64,000 bases of DNA from PGYT01 sp963675055. Its GTDB lineage: Bacteria > Bacteroidota > Ignavibacteria > Ignavibacteriales > Melioribacteraceae. The DNA lies in NCBI GenBank assembly GCA_963675055.2, contig CAXXJE010000001.1, forward strand, positions 310,001 through 374,000, in the 5' to 3' direction. The notes under the pieces are model-generated. The model saw only the letters and a program-made list of their open reading frames with translations. It did not search any database and had not been told where the DNA came from. Below, piece by piece: positions 35,094 through 43,370 of this stretch; position 1 is the stretch's first letter; the number at the start of each line of letters is the position of its first letter. The translations under genes were made by a program, and so were the position numbers.

Positions 35094-37019
35094 ATGAACA
35101 AACTAGCAGTACTATCAACTGTTGTTATTTTATTAGCAGCAACATTATCAGCACAGGACAATCCTGTAAATTCCAAACTTTCAGAAATACTGGTCACGGC
35201 AACGAAAACACCTACCAGCGCAATAGAAGTGGCAAGTTCTTATACACTTATAAATGCGGAACAAATCAAAAGATATCAAAACAGCACTGCCCTCGAACTA
35301 TTGAGGAATGTTGAAGGGCTCTCAATTACGCAGCAGGGCGGCCCCGGAAAACTTGCGTCGGTGTTTACTCGGGGAGCTAACTCGAATCATACGCTGGTAC
35401 TTATTGACGGTGTTGAGATGAACGATCCCAGTTCTACAAATAATGCGTATGACCTTGCAAATCTTTCACTTACAGATGTTGAAAGAATTGAGATTGTGCG
35501 CGGACCTCAAAGTACCCTTTACGGCTCGGAGGCTATGGCTGGAGTTGTGAACATTATTACACGTAAAGGAAGCGGCAAACCGGCATTCCGAATAAGCGGC
35601 GAAGGAGGATCCCATAATTACTACCGGGGTTCATTGAATACTGCCGGAAGTTTTGGTGACTTAAGTTACACGGCTGGTTTTTCGAAACTTCGTACCGATG
35701 GTATATCAGCAATTTCAAAAAAATACGGCAGTACTGAAAACGACAGTTACGACAATACAACCGCAACAGCGCGGCTTGGCTACGATTTTACCAAATCCAT
35801 CAAAACTGATCTGGTGTACAGATTTACTACTGCCGAATCGGGGCTGGACCAGTCAGGAAAGCTCGGAGACGATCCAAACTACAACTATGATACAGAAGAA
35901 CATATTTTAGGATTTAATACAACTGCATCTCTTCTGAATAATTCCTGGAAGACTAAGTTATCTGCCGGACTTACTCGTAGAATATCACATGCAATTGATA
36001 AGACTGACGATGCTCATCCGGGAACCGCATCCAGAAATTTTGCAAATGCAACAAGGTTAAAATTCGGATGGCAGAATATTGTAACGGTACTTGAGAACCA
36101 GAAGTTTACACTCGGTATTGAGACGGAAGAAGAATCAGCAACAACATCCTACCGATCCGAGAGTGAATGGGGACCGTACGAAAGCATGTTTCCGGAAAAG
36201 AAAGTAAGGACTAATAGTCTCTACCTGCAGGATCAGGTAAAGTTGTTCGATAATCTTTTCACCTCGCTCGGGATTAGGTACGATGATCATGAAAAATTCG
36301 GCGGACACACTACGTTCAGAATAGCACCGGCATATTACCTGGCATCTTCCGGTACAAAGTTCAGGGCAACTTACGGAACAGGATACAAGGCTCCTTCGTT
36401 ATTCTATCTGTTCGATCCGGCATTCGGAAATCCCGATCTTAATCCCGAAGAAAGCACCGGCTGGGATGCGGGAATCGATCAGTACATAACCGGAACTCCT
36501 ATTACACTGGGTATCACTTATTTCGCTACTAACTTCGACGAGTTGATAGGATTCGACGAAAACTTTGTTACCGTTAATATCGACAAAGCCGAAACAAATG
36601 GTGTCGAGTTCTACGCTGAATATGACAATCGCTCAAACCTTACAGCAAAACTGAACTATACTTACACAAGCGCTAGGGACAAATCCGCTGGCGTTGATAA
36701 GGAATTTGAAGATTTAATACGCCGTCCGGATCACAAGCTAAATTTGAATATTAACTATGCGCCATATGAGAAAGTGAATGTCAATCTCAATATAAATTAC
36801 ACCGGTGAATGCAAGGACGATGATTTTGAGACTTACCCGACTTCACGCGTAAACATTAAATCTTATTCCACAGTTAACCTGGCGGTTTCATACAAATTAT
36901 TTGATATGTTCAAATTGAGCGGACGTGTAGATAATATGTTCGATGCGCAGTACGAGGAAATATTGTACTATGGAACTCTCGGAAGAGCTTTCTATCTTGG
37001 GTTTGGAATCGACTTTTAA
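35094..37019 (+). CDS. btuB: TonB-dependent receptor, BtuB-like vitamin B12 transporter
   Basis: About 641 residues. Signal peptide about 1-21 (ends LSAQ). The TonB box/plug begins EILVTATKTP, with RGANSNHTLVLIDGVEMNDP and IVRGPQSTLYGSEAMAGVVN as the plug signature. A beta barrel follows and ends in the aromatic GRAFYLGFGIDF. ATG 35094 has AGGAG eight bases upstream. The cobalamin riboswitch before it makes corrinoid uptake the likely function. No btuCDF genes are adjacent. Confidence 0.88.
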   Translation: MNKLAVLSTVVILLAATLSAQDNPVNSKLSEILVTATKTPTSAIEVASSYTLINAEQIKRYQNSTALELLRNVEGLSITQQGGPGKLASVFTRGANSNHTLVLIDGVEMNDPSSTNNAYDLANLSLTDVERIEIVRGPQSTLYGSEAMAGVVNIITRKGSGKPAFRISGEGGSHNYYRGSLNTAGSFGDLSYTAGFSKLRTDGISAISKKYGSTENDSYDNTTATARLGYDFTKSIKTDLVYRFTTAESGLDQSGKLGDDPNYNYDTEEHILGFNTTASLLNNSWKTKLSAGLTRRISHAIDKTDDAHPGTASRNFANATRLKFGWQNIVTVLENQKFTLGIETEEESATTSYRSESEWGPYESMFPEKKVRTNSLYLQDQVKLFDNLFTSLGIRYDDHEKFGGHTTFRIAPAYYLASSGTKFRATYGTGYKAPSLFYLFDPAFGNPDLNPEESTGWDAGIDQYITGTPITLGITYFATNFDELIGFDENFVTVNIDKAETNGVEFYAEYDNRSNLTAKLNYTYTSARDKSAGVDKEFEDLIRRPDHKLNLNINYAPYEKVNVNLNINYTGECKDDDFETYPTSRVNIKSYSTVNLAVSYKLFDMFKLSGRVDNMFDAQYEEILYYGTLGRAFYLGFGIDF

Positions 37020-37022
37020 ATA

Positions 37023-37056
37023 AAAAAGGGACGTCATTCCGGCGTCCCTTTTCTTT
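37023..37056 (+). terminator. terminator between convergent genes
   Basis: AAGGGACG pairs with CGTCCCTT around TCATTCCGG, preceded by A-rich and followed by TTCTTTCC sequence. It can serve both the receptor gene and the convergent dehydrogenase gene. Confidence 0.75.
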
Positions 37057-37071
37057 CCAATACTTTGTCTT

Positions 37072-38421
37072 CTAGTCTATTGCTTCAATCTTTTCCGTAA
37101 ATTTAAGTCCAAGATCTTCCAGTTCTTTCAGAACCTTCGGGTAAACTTCCGGATTAATCGGGATATTACACCCTTTAACATTCAGTTCACCTTTCATAAT
37201 TAGTTTAGCGGCAATAGCAGCGGGCAGACCAACCGTTTTGGAAATAGCGGTAAATCCGTTCGGTTCGCCGTATTCAATAAATGTGGAAGTGATTTTTTCT
37301 TTCCTGTTGTTATCTTCGGGATATTCTGCTTCAATCTCATGAACAAGGATAACCATGTCCCTGCCCCCTTCCGGCAACGGCATTTTCTCAATAAGAAGGT
37401 TAGTAAGAACTTCCAGCGGAGTAGTAACATTTCCGCCGATTTTTTTGTCGTCGAGTAATCCGAGCCAGGTAAGGTTTTCAATAATCTTGCCTGTGGGACT
37501 GATACCAAGGAAGTTCGCAAGTCTTGTTTCCAGTTTCTTCCCGTTCGAATGGATAGGAAGAAACATACTTGTAAATTCCCTGTGAGTAATTTCAGGAAGA
37601 TTCGGGACTTTCATTATATCATTCGTCATACCGAGACGCACAATTTGAAGCCAGGTTTCGCTCCAGCCTGGATAACGCAATGTCGCACGAATCATTGTAT
37701 GAACGCGGCGCAGATCGAATACATCCTGGTAGATTAGGGAATCCCTGTTCGGATATGCTTCAAATTTTCCAAGTCCCTCTACGTCAACCCGCCAGGTTCG
37801 TCTGAATACCTGGTTATGCGGCAGAACTTTTATCGAACTGTCCTCCATATACTGAGCGCCGGCTTCTCCCGCTAGCGCAACGTTACGGGGATTCCATGTA
37901 ATGCAATATCTAAGCGGATTTGACTCTACTTCCGGAGCCGGCAAACCGCTGCCGTACGAAATAAAACTTGTTATAAAACCGCCTTTGTCTCTAACATTCT
38001 GAATAATATTCATTGCCGACATATGATCGATGCCCGGATCGAGTCCCATTTCATTAAGTATAATCATTCCTTTCCGTTCGGCATCATTGTGAAGATCCGC
38101 GACTCTGGCATTCTCATAAGAAGCGGTTACCACATGCTTACCAAAGCTTAGGCAATCCAATGCAATTAAATATTGAAAATGAGGGGCCAGAAAGTTTACA
38201 ACAACATCGGCTTTCTTAATCTGCTCTTTCCTCGAGATCTCATCATTTACATCAAATTCAACAGCGTTTCCTTTAGGATGATCACCAATTCTTGATTTAG
38301 CCAGTTCATAATCTCTGTCGCAAACAGTTACATTCCAATCGTTCTTTGCAGCTTCATTTAATAGATAATTAATAAGGTATGGGGCGCTTTGTCCTGCACC
38401 CAGGATTAGTATGTTGTTCAT
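37072..38421 (-). CDS. saccharopine dehydrogenase-like oxidoreductase
   Basis: 449 residues from MNNILILGAGQSAPYLINYL. The Rossmann loop GAGQSAP is at the N terminus, followed by VCDRDYELAKSRIG, and NEMGLDPGIDHMSAMNII is typical of the saccharopine dehydrogenase/reductase group (lysine metabolism or carboxynorspermidine-type enzymes). An upstream start at 38511 adds 30 hydrophobic, unconserved residues; AAGGA six bases before 38421 supports the shorter form. The precise substrate is uncertain. Confidence 0.85.
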   Translation of the reverse strand: MNNILILGAGQSAPYLINYLLNEAAKNDWNVTVCDRDYELAKSRIGDHPKGNAVEFDVNDEISRKEQIKKADVVVNFLAPHFQYLIALDCLSFGKHVVTASYENARVADLHNDAERKGMIILNEMGLDPGIDHMSAMNIIQNVRDKGGFITSFISYGSGLPAPEVESNPLRYCITWNPRNVALAGEAGAQYMEDSSIKVLPHNQVFRRTWRVDVEGLGKFEAYPNRDSLIYQDVFDLRRVHTMIRATLRYPGWSETWLQIVRLGMTNDIMKVPNLPEITHREFTSMFLPIHSNGKKLETRLANFLGISPTGKIIENLTWLGLLDDKKIGGNVTTPLEVLTNLLIEKMPLPEGGRDMVILVHEIEAEYPEDNNRKEKITSTFIEYGEPNGFTAISKTVGLPAAIAAKLIMKGELNVKGCNIPINPEVYPKVLKELEDLGLKFTEKIEAID

Positions 38422-38572
38422 GGAAGTGTCCTTGAAGTAAATCATAAAATAGAAAAACCCGGTACTAAAATATGTACTTGTTTTCAGAACAACAACCGGA
38501 ATGGCATACAATATTATCTTTGGAGGTGAATATCTGAGACAAATTCTAAAAAGCTTGAATATTCGCTGAAAA

Positions 38573-40000
38573 TCAGGAAATTAATTGTTTATACAGCTCA
38601 TACCTTCTTAGCACTTCACGTACGTATTTTACGGTTTCGGTACCTTTTGCATAGCCGAGTTTAACAACTTCGTCGTTGTAGAACTTCTGTTTGGACTTAT
38701 TGAGCAGATAAAGTTCAACATTATCTTCCCATACCTCCGGATCGGCACCGTACTTTTCAGCAAGGTTTCTTGCATCAACTATATGACCGGGACCAATATT
38801 ATAGGAGGCTAATACAAACTTCAAACGTTCGGACGAGTCCGGGACCATATCAGTCCAGAATCTGTCGAGATATTCAAGGTACGATACTCCTGCTTTCAGA
38901 CTCTGCTGCGGATCACTAATATCCGAGACTCCAAACTGCTTTGCCGTTTCAGGCATTAACTGCATCAAACCCCGGGCTCCAGCCCATGACTTTACATCCG
39001 TTTTAAACTGGGACTCCTGGTAAATTAATGATGCCAGCATTCGCCAGTCCCAATGCAGACTATCAGCATAGCTTTTGATCAAATCATCATAACGTGAAAT
39101 TTTCCCGCCGGTATTCGAGAAATAGTCGCTTGTAACCCGTCTTGTATAAGCCGCCCTGTTCCTGTAATACTTGTTATAAATAACATAATAATCGGATGTT
39201 TTACGCATTTCATCGATCCAGTTATTTATCTTCTCCAACAGATTTACAGAATTTTTATTAACACCCCAGGCAATTCTCTGAGTAAATGAAACGTGTGTTC
39301 CAATATCAATATTTGAGTAATAAGCTTGATTCAACCGTGCAACATTATCGTCACTTATTGTATAATCGATCTCTCCTTCAGCAACCATTTTTATTAATTC
39401 CTCTGTAGTTACATCGGGCGGCGCCTCGACTATGTTTATAGTCCCCCCAATTTCCTCGGAAAGATTCTGCATTCTTTTCAAATATGCCGAACCCGCTCGT
39501 ACATGAACTGTCTTTTTTTCAAGATCTAGAACATTCCTGATCAGTTGTCTTTCAATCTGGTGCATTTTTATTTGACGCCAGTTATCCGGTTTGCGCTGAA
39601 CAAGAACCTGTCTGCTAGTATGGTGATAATGTGTAAAGGCAACTTTCTTAGATCGTTCCTTTGTAACGGTCAGATTAAATGCTATGAGATCACCTTCCCC
39701 GTCATTCAGCATTTCAAACATCTTGGCAATATTCCTGACAACTTTTATTTCAAGATCCACACCGATATGATCCGCGAATCTTTTCACCAGTTCATATTCG
39801 AATCCCATCGGTCGACCGCGGTATATAAAATAACTGTATGCGTTATAACCGGTTAACGCCACTATCTTGCCGCGCTTGATTATATCAGCGTAATCCGCTT
39901 TCGAATTTGATGTTGAATCATCGGAAGGTTCGTTGCATGAAAGAACCAATAGAAACAGAACTGCAGCAGTTAGCCATATGACAGGTAATTTTTTATTCAT
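38573..40000 (-). CDS. MltF-like lytic transglycosylase lipoprotein
   Basis: 475 residues. Lipoprotein signal ends LVLSC (Cys about 22). A solute-binding-protein 3 domain (about 40-270) has YFIYRGRPMGFEYELVKRFA. The SLT domain has LIYQESQFKTDVKSWAGARG followed by LMQLMPETA, with the catalytic Glu near 328. This matches MltF, which cleaves peptidoglycan with formation of anhydromuramic ends. The gene symbol is withheld because orthology was not tested. Confidence 0.88.
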   Translation of the reverse strand: MNKKLPVIWLTAAVLFLLVLSCNEPSDDSTSNSKADYADIIKRGKIVALTGYNAYSYFIYRGRPMGFEYELVKRFADHIGVDLEIKVVRNIAKMFEMLNDGEGDLIAFNLTVTKERSKKVAFTHYHHTSRQVLVQRKPDNWRQIKMHQIERQLIRNVLDLEKKTVHVRAGSAYLKRMQNLSEEIGGTINIVEAPPDVTTEELIKMVAEGEIDYTISDDNVARLNQAYYSNIDIGTHVSFTQRIAWGVNKNSVNLLEKINNWIDEMRKTSDYYVIYNKYYRNRAAYTRRVTSDYFSNTGGKISRYDDLIKSYADSLHWDWRMLASLIYQESQFKTDVKSWAGARGLMQLMPETAKQFGVSDISDPQQSLKAGVSYLEYLDRFWTDMVPDSSERLKFVLASYNIGPGHIVDARNLAEKYGADPEVWEDNVELYLLNKSKQKFYNDEVVKLGYAKGTETVKYVREVLRRYELYKQLIS

Positions 40001-40003
40001 CAA

Positions 40004-40468
40004 TTTTCTAAAAACTCATATACCTATTGGGAATTCTTTTCTAAAACTAGTTCCAATCTAATACAGATTTATGCCCTTGTTTTCAAACTAGTTAAATTCA
40101 CAAATAAACACAAGAACAGGGAGCTAAGCTCCGATTATGCAACCGCATACAAAGGAATAATTATAAAGCGATGGAGGTTATCAGTTCCCAAAACGACACA
40201 AACATGCAGTTTACTTTGATTTATTAAATCTTAATTTTGAAAGTGAAATTCAAGTAATTATCAAAAAAGCACAAATATCACATCCGGGGGGAAATGTGAT
40301 GTAAAAATATTGAAATCAAAGAGATTCCATATCGTGAAAGACGCAACTACAAACTCTATCAGAATAGTTCCTGCGCATATCATATCTATTCAATTTTTCA
40401 AAAAGTATACACATAATAATTCGTTATAAATATATCCGGGGGGATAATTTGTTCAATGTGGAGGAAAT
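40004..40468 (+). promoter_or_regulatory. 465-bp leader of the tandem secreted-protein genes
   Basis: No gene is seen. CAGTTCCCAAAACGACACAA (40182-40201) resembles the motif at 25265. ATCCGGGGGGAAATGTGATG (40272) and ATCCGGGGGGATAATTTG (40434) are two G6 repeats; a third (TCCTGGGGGGATTATG) precedes the gene at 46767. The real ribosome binding site is GGAGG at 40460. Which elements act as promoter is unclear. Confidence 0.35.
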
Positions 40469-43363
40469 ATGGATTCGAGGTATTTTAAGATTACTTTATT
40501 ACTTGTTTTGTTTGCTGCTGTAAATCTTTCAGCTCAAATCGATTCATTCGAAAAAACTTACTCGTTAAACAATGGCTTATTTAGCGGATATCAGGTTATC
40601 AGTGCCGATAATAACACATTCTTAATTTCCGGATATAATAATACCGCGAGAGGTATACTCAAAGCTTACAAATTGGATGAGAATGGTAATATACTCTGGT
40701 CCCAGATTTATTCAACCTCACATGCAACAACCGGGAATGCTGCTCCGGCATTAAAAATAAGTGACAATGAATATTGGCTGGCAACAACTGCTGGTAAGTC
40801 CGAAGAGAAAAGAGTAAAACTGATAATGATTAATAGTGATGGAGATTCAACTAATTCAATAATCTACAATGGGGACAATAGCGAATATGGAATTACCGTT
40901 CTTAAAAACGGTGAAAACTATTTAATTGCAGCTGCTAAGAAAATCAGTAGTTTCTCTTACAAGGCGTTAAAAATCATCAACGTAGATTCAGGTGGAAATG
41001 TACTCTGGAGTAATGAATTCGAGTTGGAATCATCAAGTTCTGTTGGATATTGTTTCAAAGCATACGGCAATTCTCTTTTCGCAGCAGCTGGATCTGACAG
41101 TGTGATTTTTATAAATAATGTTGGCAAGAAAGTTCATTCGATAGTACCGGATAAAAATATAACCTCAGTGCTGGTTTATAATGAAAACTTGCTGATTGGC
41201 GGGACCAGCCATTTTACAATGTATGATTACGATGGAAATATAATTTGGCAAAATGATGGTTCCAGCAAAGGGAAATTGCTGTCCTTTAGTAATAAAGGAA
41301 TTACTTCTTATACGGGTAATCTTCGCGACAAGACACTTTCTTTAATAAATGAGAATGGAGAAATCACAAAAACAATACCTGTACGCGCAGAAATAAGCGA
41401 CCTTGTATATATCGGAAACAGTTACTATGCAACAGGATATTTTTCTAATCAGCTCTATTTCCTGAAAATAGATAATGAATTTGATTATTCAGCACTCGAT
41501 TTACTAAGTCCTGATGGTAACGAAAAGTATAATATCTTAGATGAAGATATAGTAGTTGATATAAATTGGTACAATTATAATATAACAGATGTTAATATTA
41601 GTTTTTCAAGTGATAACGGGGATAGCTGGGAATCGGTTGCGGTCAGTATCCCTGCAGATGACAAAGAATTTCAGTGGACATTACCCGAGATAAATTCGTA
41701 CGAATGCCTAATCAAACTTACAGCCGGTTCAGGAAATAACTTATATGATATCTCATCAGCACCCTTTATGATAGCTCCTGTATATACCGCACAATCAAAT
41801 TATATTGCTGCTAATAATATAAAAATGTGGATTGGCAATAACGGGATGAGCGCTCACGATCCGACAGATGACAATTCCGGTCTATTGTGGCCCGGAGGAA
41901 AGGAAGCTACATTGTCCGTTGTATTCGCTGATGGAATTTTATGGGGCGGCATAGTCGGAAGAGAATCCAGAGTAAATGGTGCGACATACAGATACGGACT
42001 TACTCCGGGACCAATTCTGGAGGATGGAACACCGGACGATCCCACGAATCCGAAGAATAAAGTGTACAAATTAAAAGAAGGATGGGAAAACAGTACAGGC
42101 GTTGATAAGGAAGAATATCAATACAACTATAATAATTGGTCGGGAGAACATGGCGCCCCTTATACCGATATAAACGGTGACGAACTGTTCACTCAAGGTG
42201 TCGATGAACCATTGATAATCGGTGATGAAACACTCTTTTATGTATCAAATGATCTTAATCCGGCTACTACTTCAAATACATATGGTACTTTACCAATAGG
42301 ACTCGAATATCAGCAGACAGTTTACGCATACAAAACAGAAGACTTTGAAGATGTTGTTTTTAAGAAAGTAAAAATAATTAATAAAGATGAAGATCCTGTT
42401 GAAGATATGTATATAGCTTACTGGGCTGACGATGATCTGGGTTATGCAGGAGATGATTTTATTGGCTGCGACACACTTTTAAGTCTTGGTTATACTTACA
42501 ATGGCGATAACAATGATGACGATAACTTCGGTGAAGCCCCTCCTGCTGTGGGCAGGGTGCTTTTACAGGGCCCGGTAATACCTTTTGAGATGGACACCGC
42601 TTTAATAGATGGGAAAAAGATACCCGGCTATAAAAATCTACCAATAACTTCAGCTATGTTTTATGTTGGAGGAAGTTCAATATATTCGGATCCTGAATTA
42701 GGAACCCCGGCCGGGGCGGAACAGTTTTATAATAACTTTTGCGGACTTCTTTGGGACGGCAGTCCGATTGTTAATCCTAATACATCCGAAAAAAGTAATT
42801 ATGTATTAGCTGGTGATCCGGTTGGTGAAACAGGCTGGTATGAAGGCGACGGCTGGCCGGGAGGTCCCACTCCAGGTGACCGCAGAAGTATTATAGCTTC
42901 AGGACCATTTAATTTTGAACCCGGTGATACACAGTCTGTTGTTTTTGCAATATTCCTAGCACGTGGGACAGATAATATAAACAGTGTTGCAAAGTTAAAA
43001 GAGAAAGCGATTGAACTTCATGAGTTCTGGGGAAATCACATCCCAACTGATGTAGTTGATGCAGCCATACAAATCCCTGAACAATACTCGTTATCACAGA
43101 ACTACCCGAATCCGTTTAACCCGACAACAACAATTGAATATTATGTGCCCTTAGAGACGCAATATATTGCGTCTCTACAACACGTATCATTAAACGTATA
43201 CGACATCCTCGGGAGCAAAGTTGCTACACTCGTAAATGAAAGACAGAAACCAGGCAGTTACAAAGTCAAGTTCGATGGCTCCCGACTTAGCTCAGGATTG
43301 TATTTTTATCAACTGAAGACAGATCGGATTATCACAACAAAAAAAATGATATTACTTAAGTGA
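40469..43363 (+). CDS. secreted type IX sorting domain protein (paralogue 1)
   Basis: 964 residues. Signal peptide about 1-22 (ends LSAQI). N-terminal propeller-like strands (about 25-345); an Ig-like segment with INWYNYNITDVNISFSSDNG near 365; then a long domain shared with the next gene (IKMWIGNNGMSAHDP, VNGATYRYGLTPGPIL, ADDDLGYAGDDF, WPGGPTPGDRRS). C-terminal LSQNYPNPFNP...TKKMILLK is the T9SS signal. The sorting-domain linker carries a 26-base palindrome. Function unknown; surface exposure is expected. Confidence 0.85.
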   Translation: MDSRYFKITLLLVLFAAVNLSAQIDSFEKTYSLNNGLFSGYQVISADNNTFLISGYNNTARGILKAYKLDENGNILWSQIYSTSHATTGNAAPALKISDNEYWLATTAGKSEEKRVKLIMINSDGDSTNSIIYNGDNSEYGITVLKNGENYLIAAAKKISSFSYKALKIINVDSGGNVLWSNEFELESSSSVGYCFKAYGNSLFAAAGSDSVIFINNVGKKVHSIVPDKNITSVLVYNENLLIGGTSHFTMYDYDGNIIWQNDGSSKGKLLSFSNKGITSYTGNLRDKTLSLINENGEITKTIPVRAEISDLVYIGNSYYATGYFSNQLYFLKIDNEFDYSALDLLSPDGNEKYNILDEDIVVDINWYNYNITDVNISFSSDNGDSWESVAVSIPADDKEFQWTLPEINSYECLIKLTAGSGNNLYDISSAPFMIAPVYTAQSNYIAANNIKMWIGNNGMSAHDPTDDNSGLLWPGGKEATLSVVFADGILWGGIVGRESRVNGATYRYGLTPGPILEDGTPDDPTNPKNKVYKLKEGWENSTGVDKEEYQYNYNNWSGEHGAPYTDINGDELFTQGVDEPLIIGDETLFYVSNDLNPATTSNTYGTLPIGLEYQQTVYAYKTEDFEDVVFKKVKIINKDEDPVEDMYIAYWADDDLGYAGDDFIGCDTLLSLGYTYNGDNNDDDNFGEAPPAVGRVLLQGPVIPFEMDTALIDGKKIPGYKNLPITSAMFYVGGSSIYSDPELGTPAGAEQFYNNFCGLLWDGSPIVNPNTSEKSNYVLAGDPVGETGWYEGDGWPGGPTPGDRRSIIASGPFNFEPGDTQSVVFAIFLARGTDNINSVAKLKEKAIELHEFWGNHIPTDVVDAAIQIPEQYSLSQNYPNPFNPTTTIEYYVPLETQYIASLQHVSLNVYDILGSKVATLVNERQKPGSYKVKFDGSRLSSGLYFYQLKTDRIITTKKMILLK
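43152..43177 (+). repeat. perfect palindrome inserted in the sorting-domain coding sequence
   Basis: TAGAGACGCAATA and its exact complement TATTGCGTCTCTA meet at the centre. It adds about ten residues (LETQYIASLQ) between the IEYYVP strand and the LNVYDILG strand without breaking the frame. Sorting domains elsewhere in the window lack it. Confidence 0.75.
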
Positions 43364-43370
43364 GGTTTGC

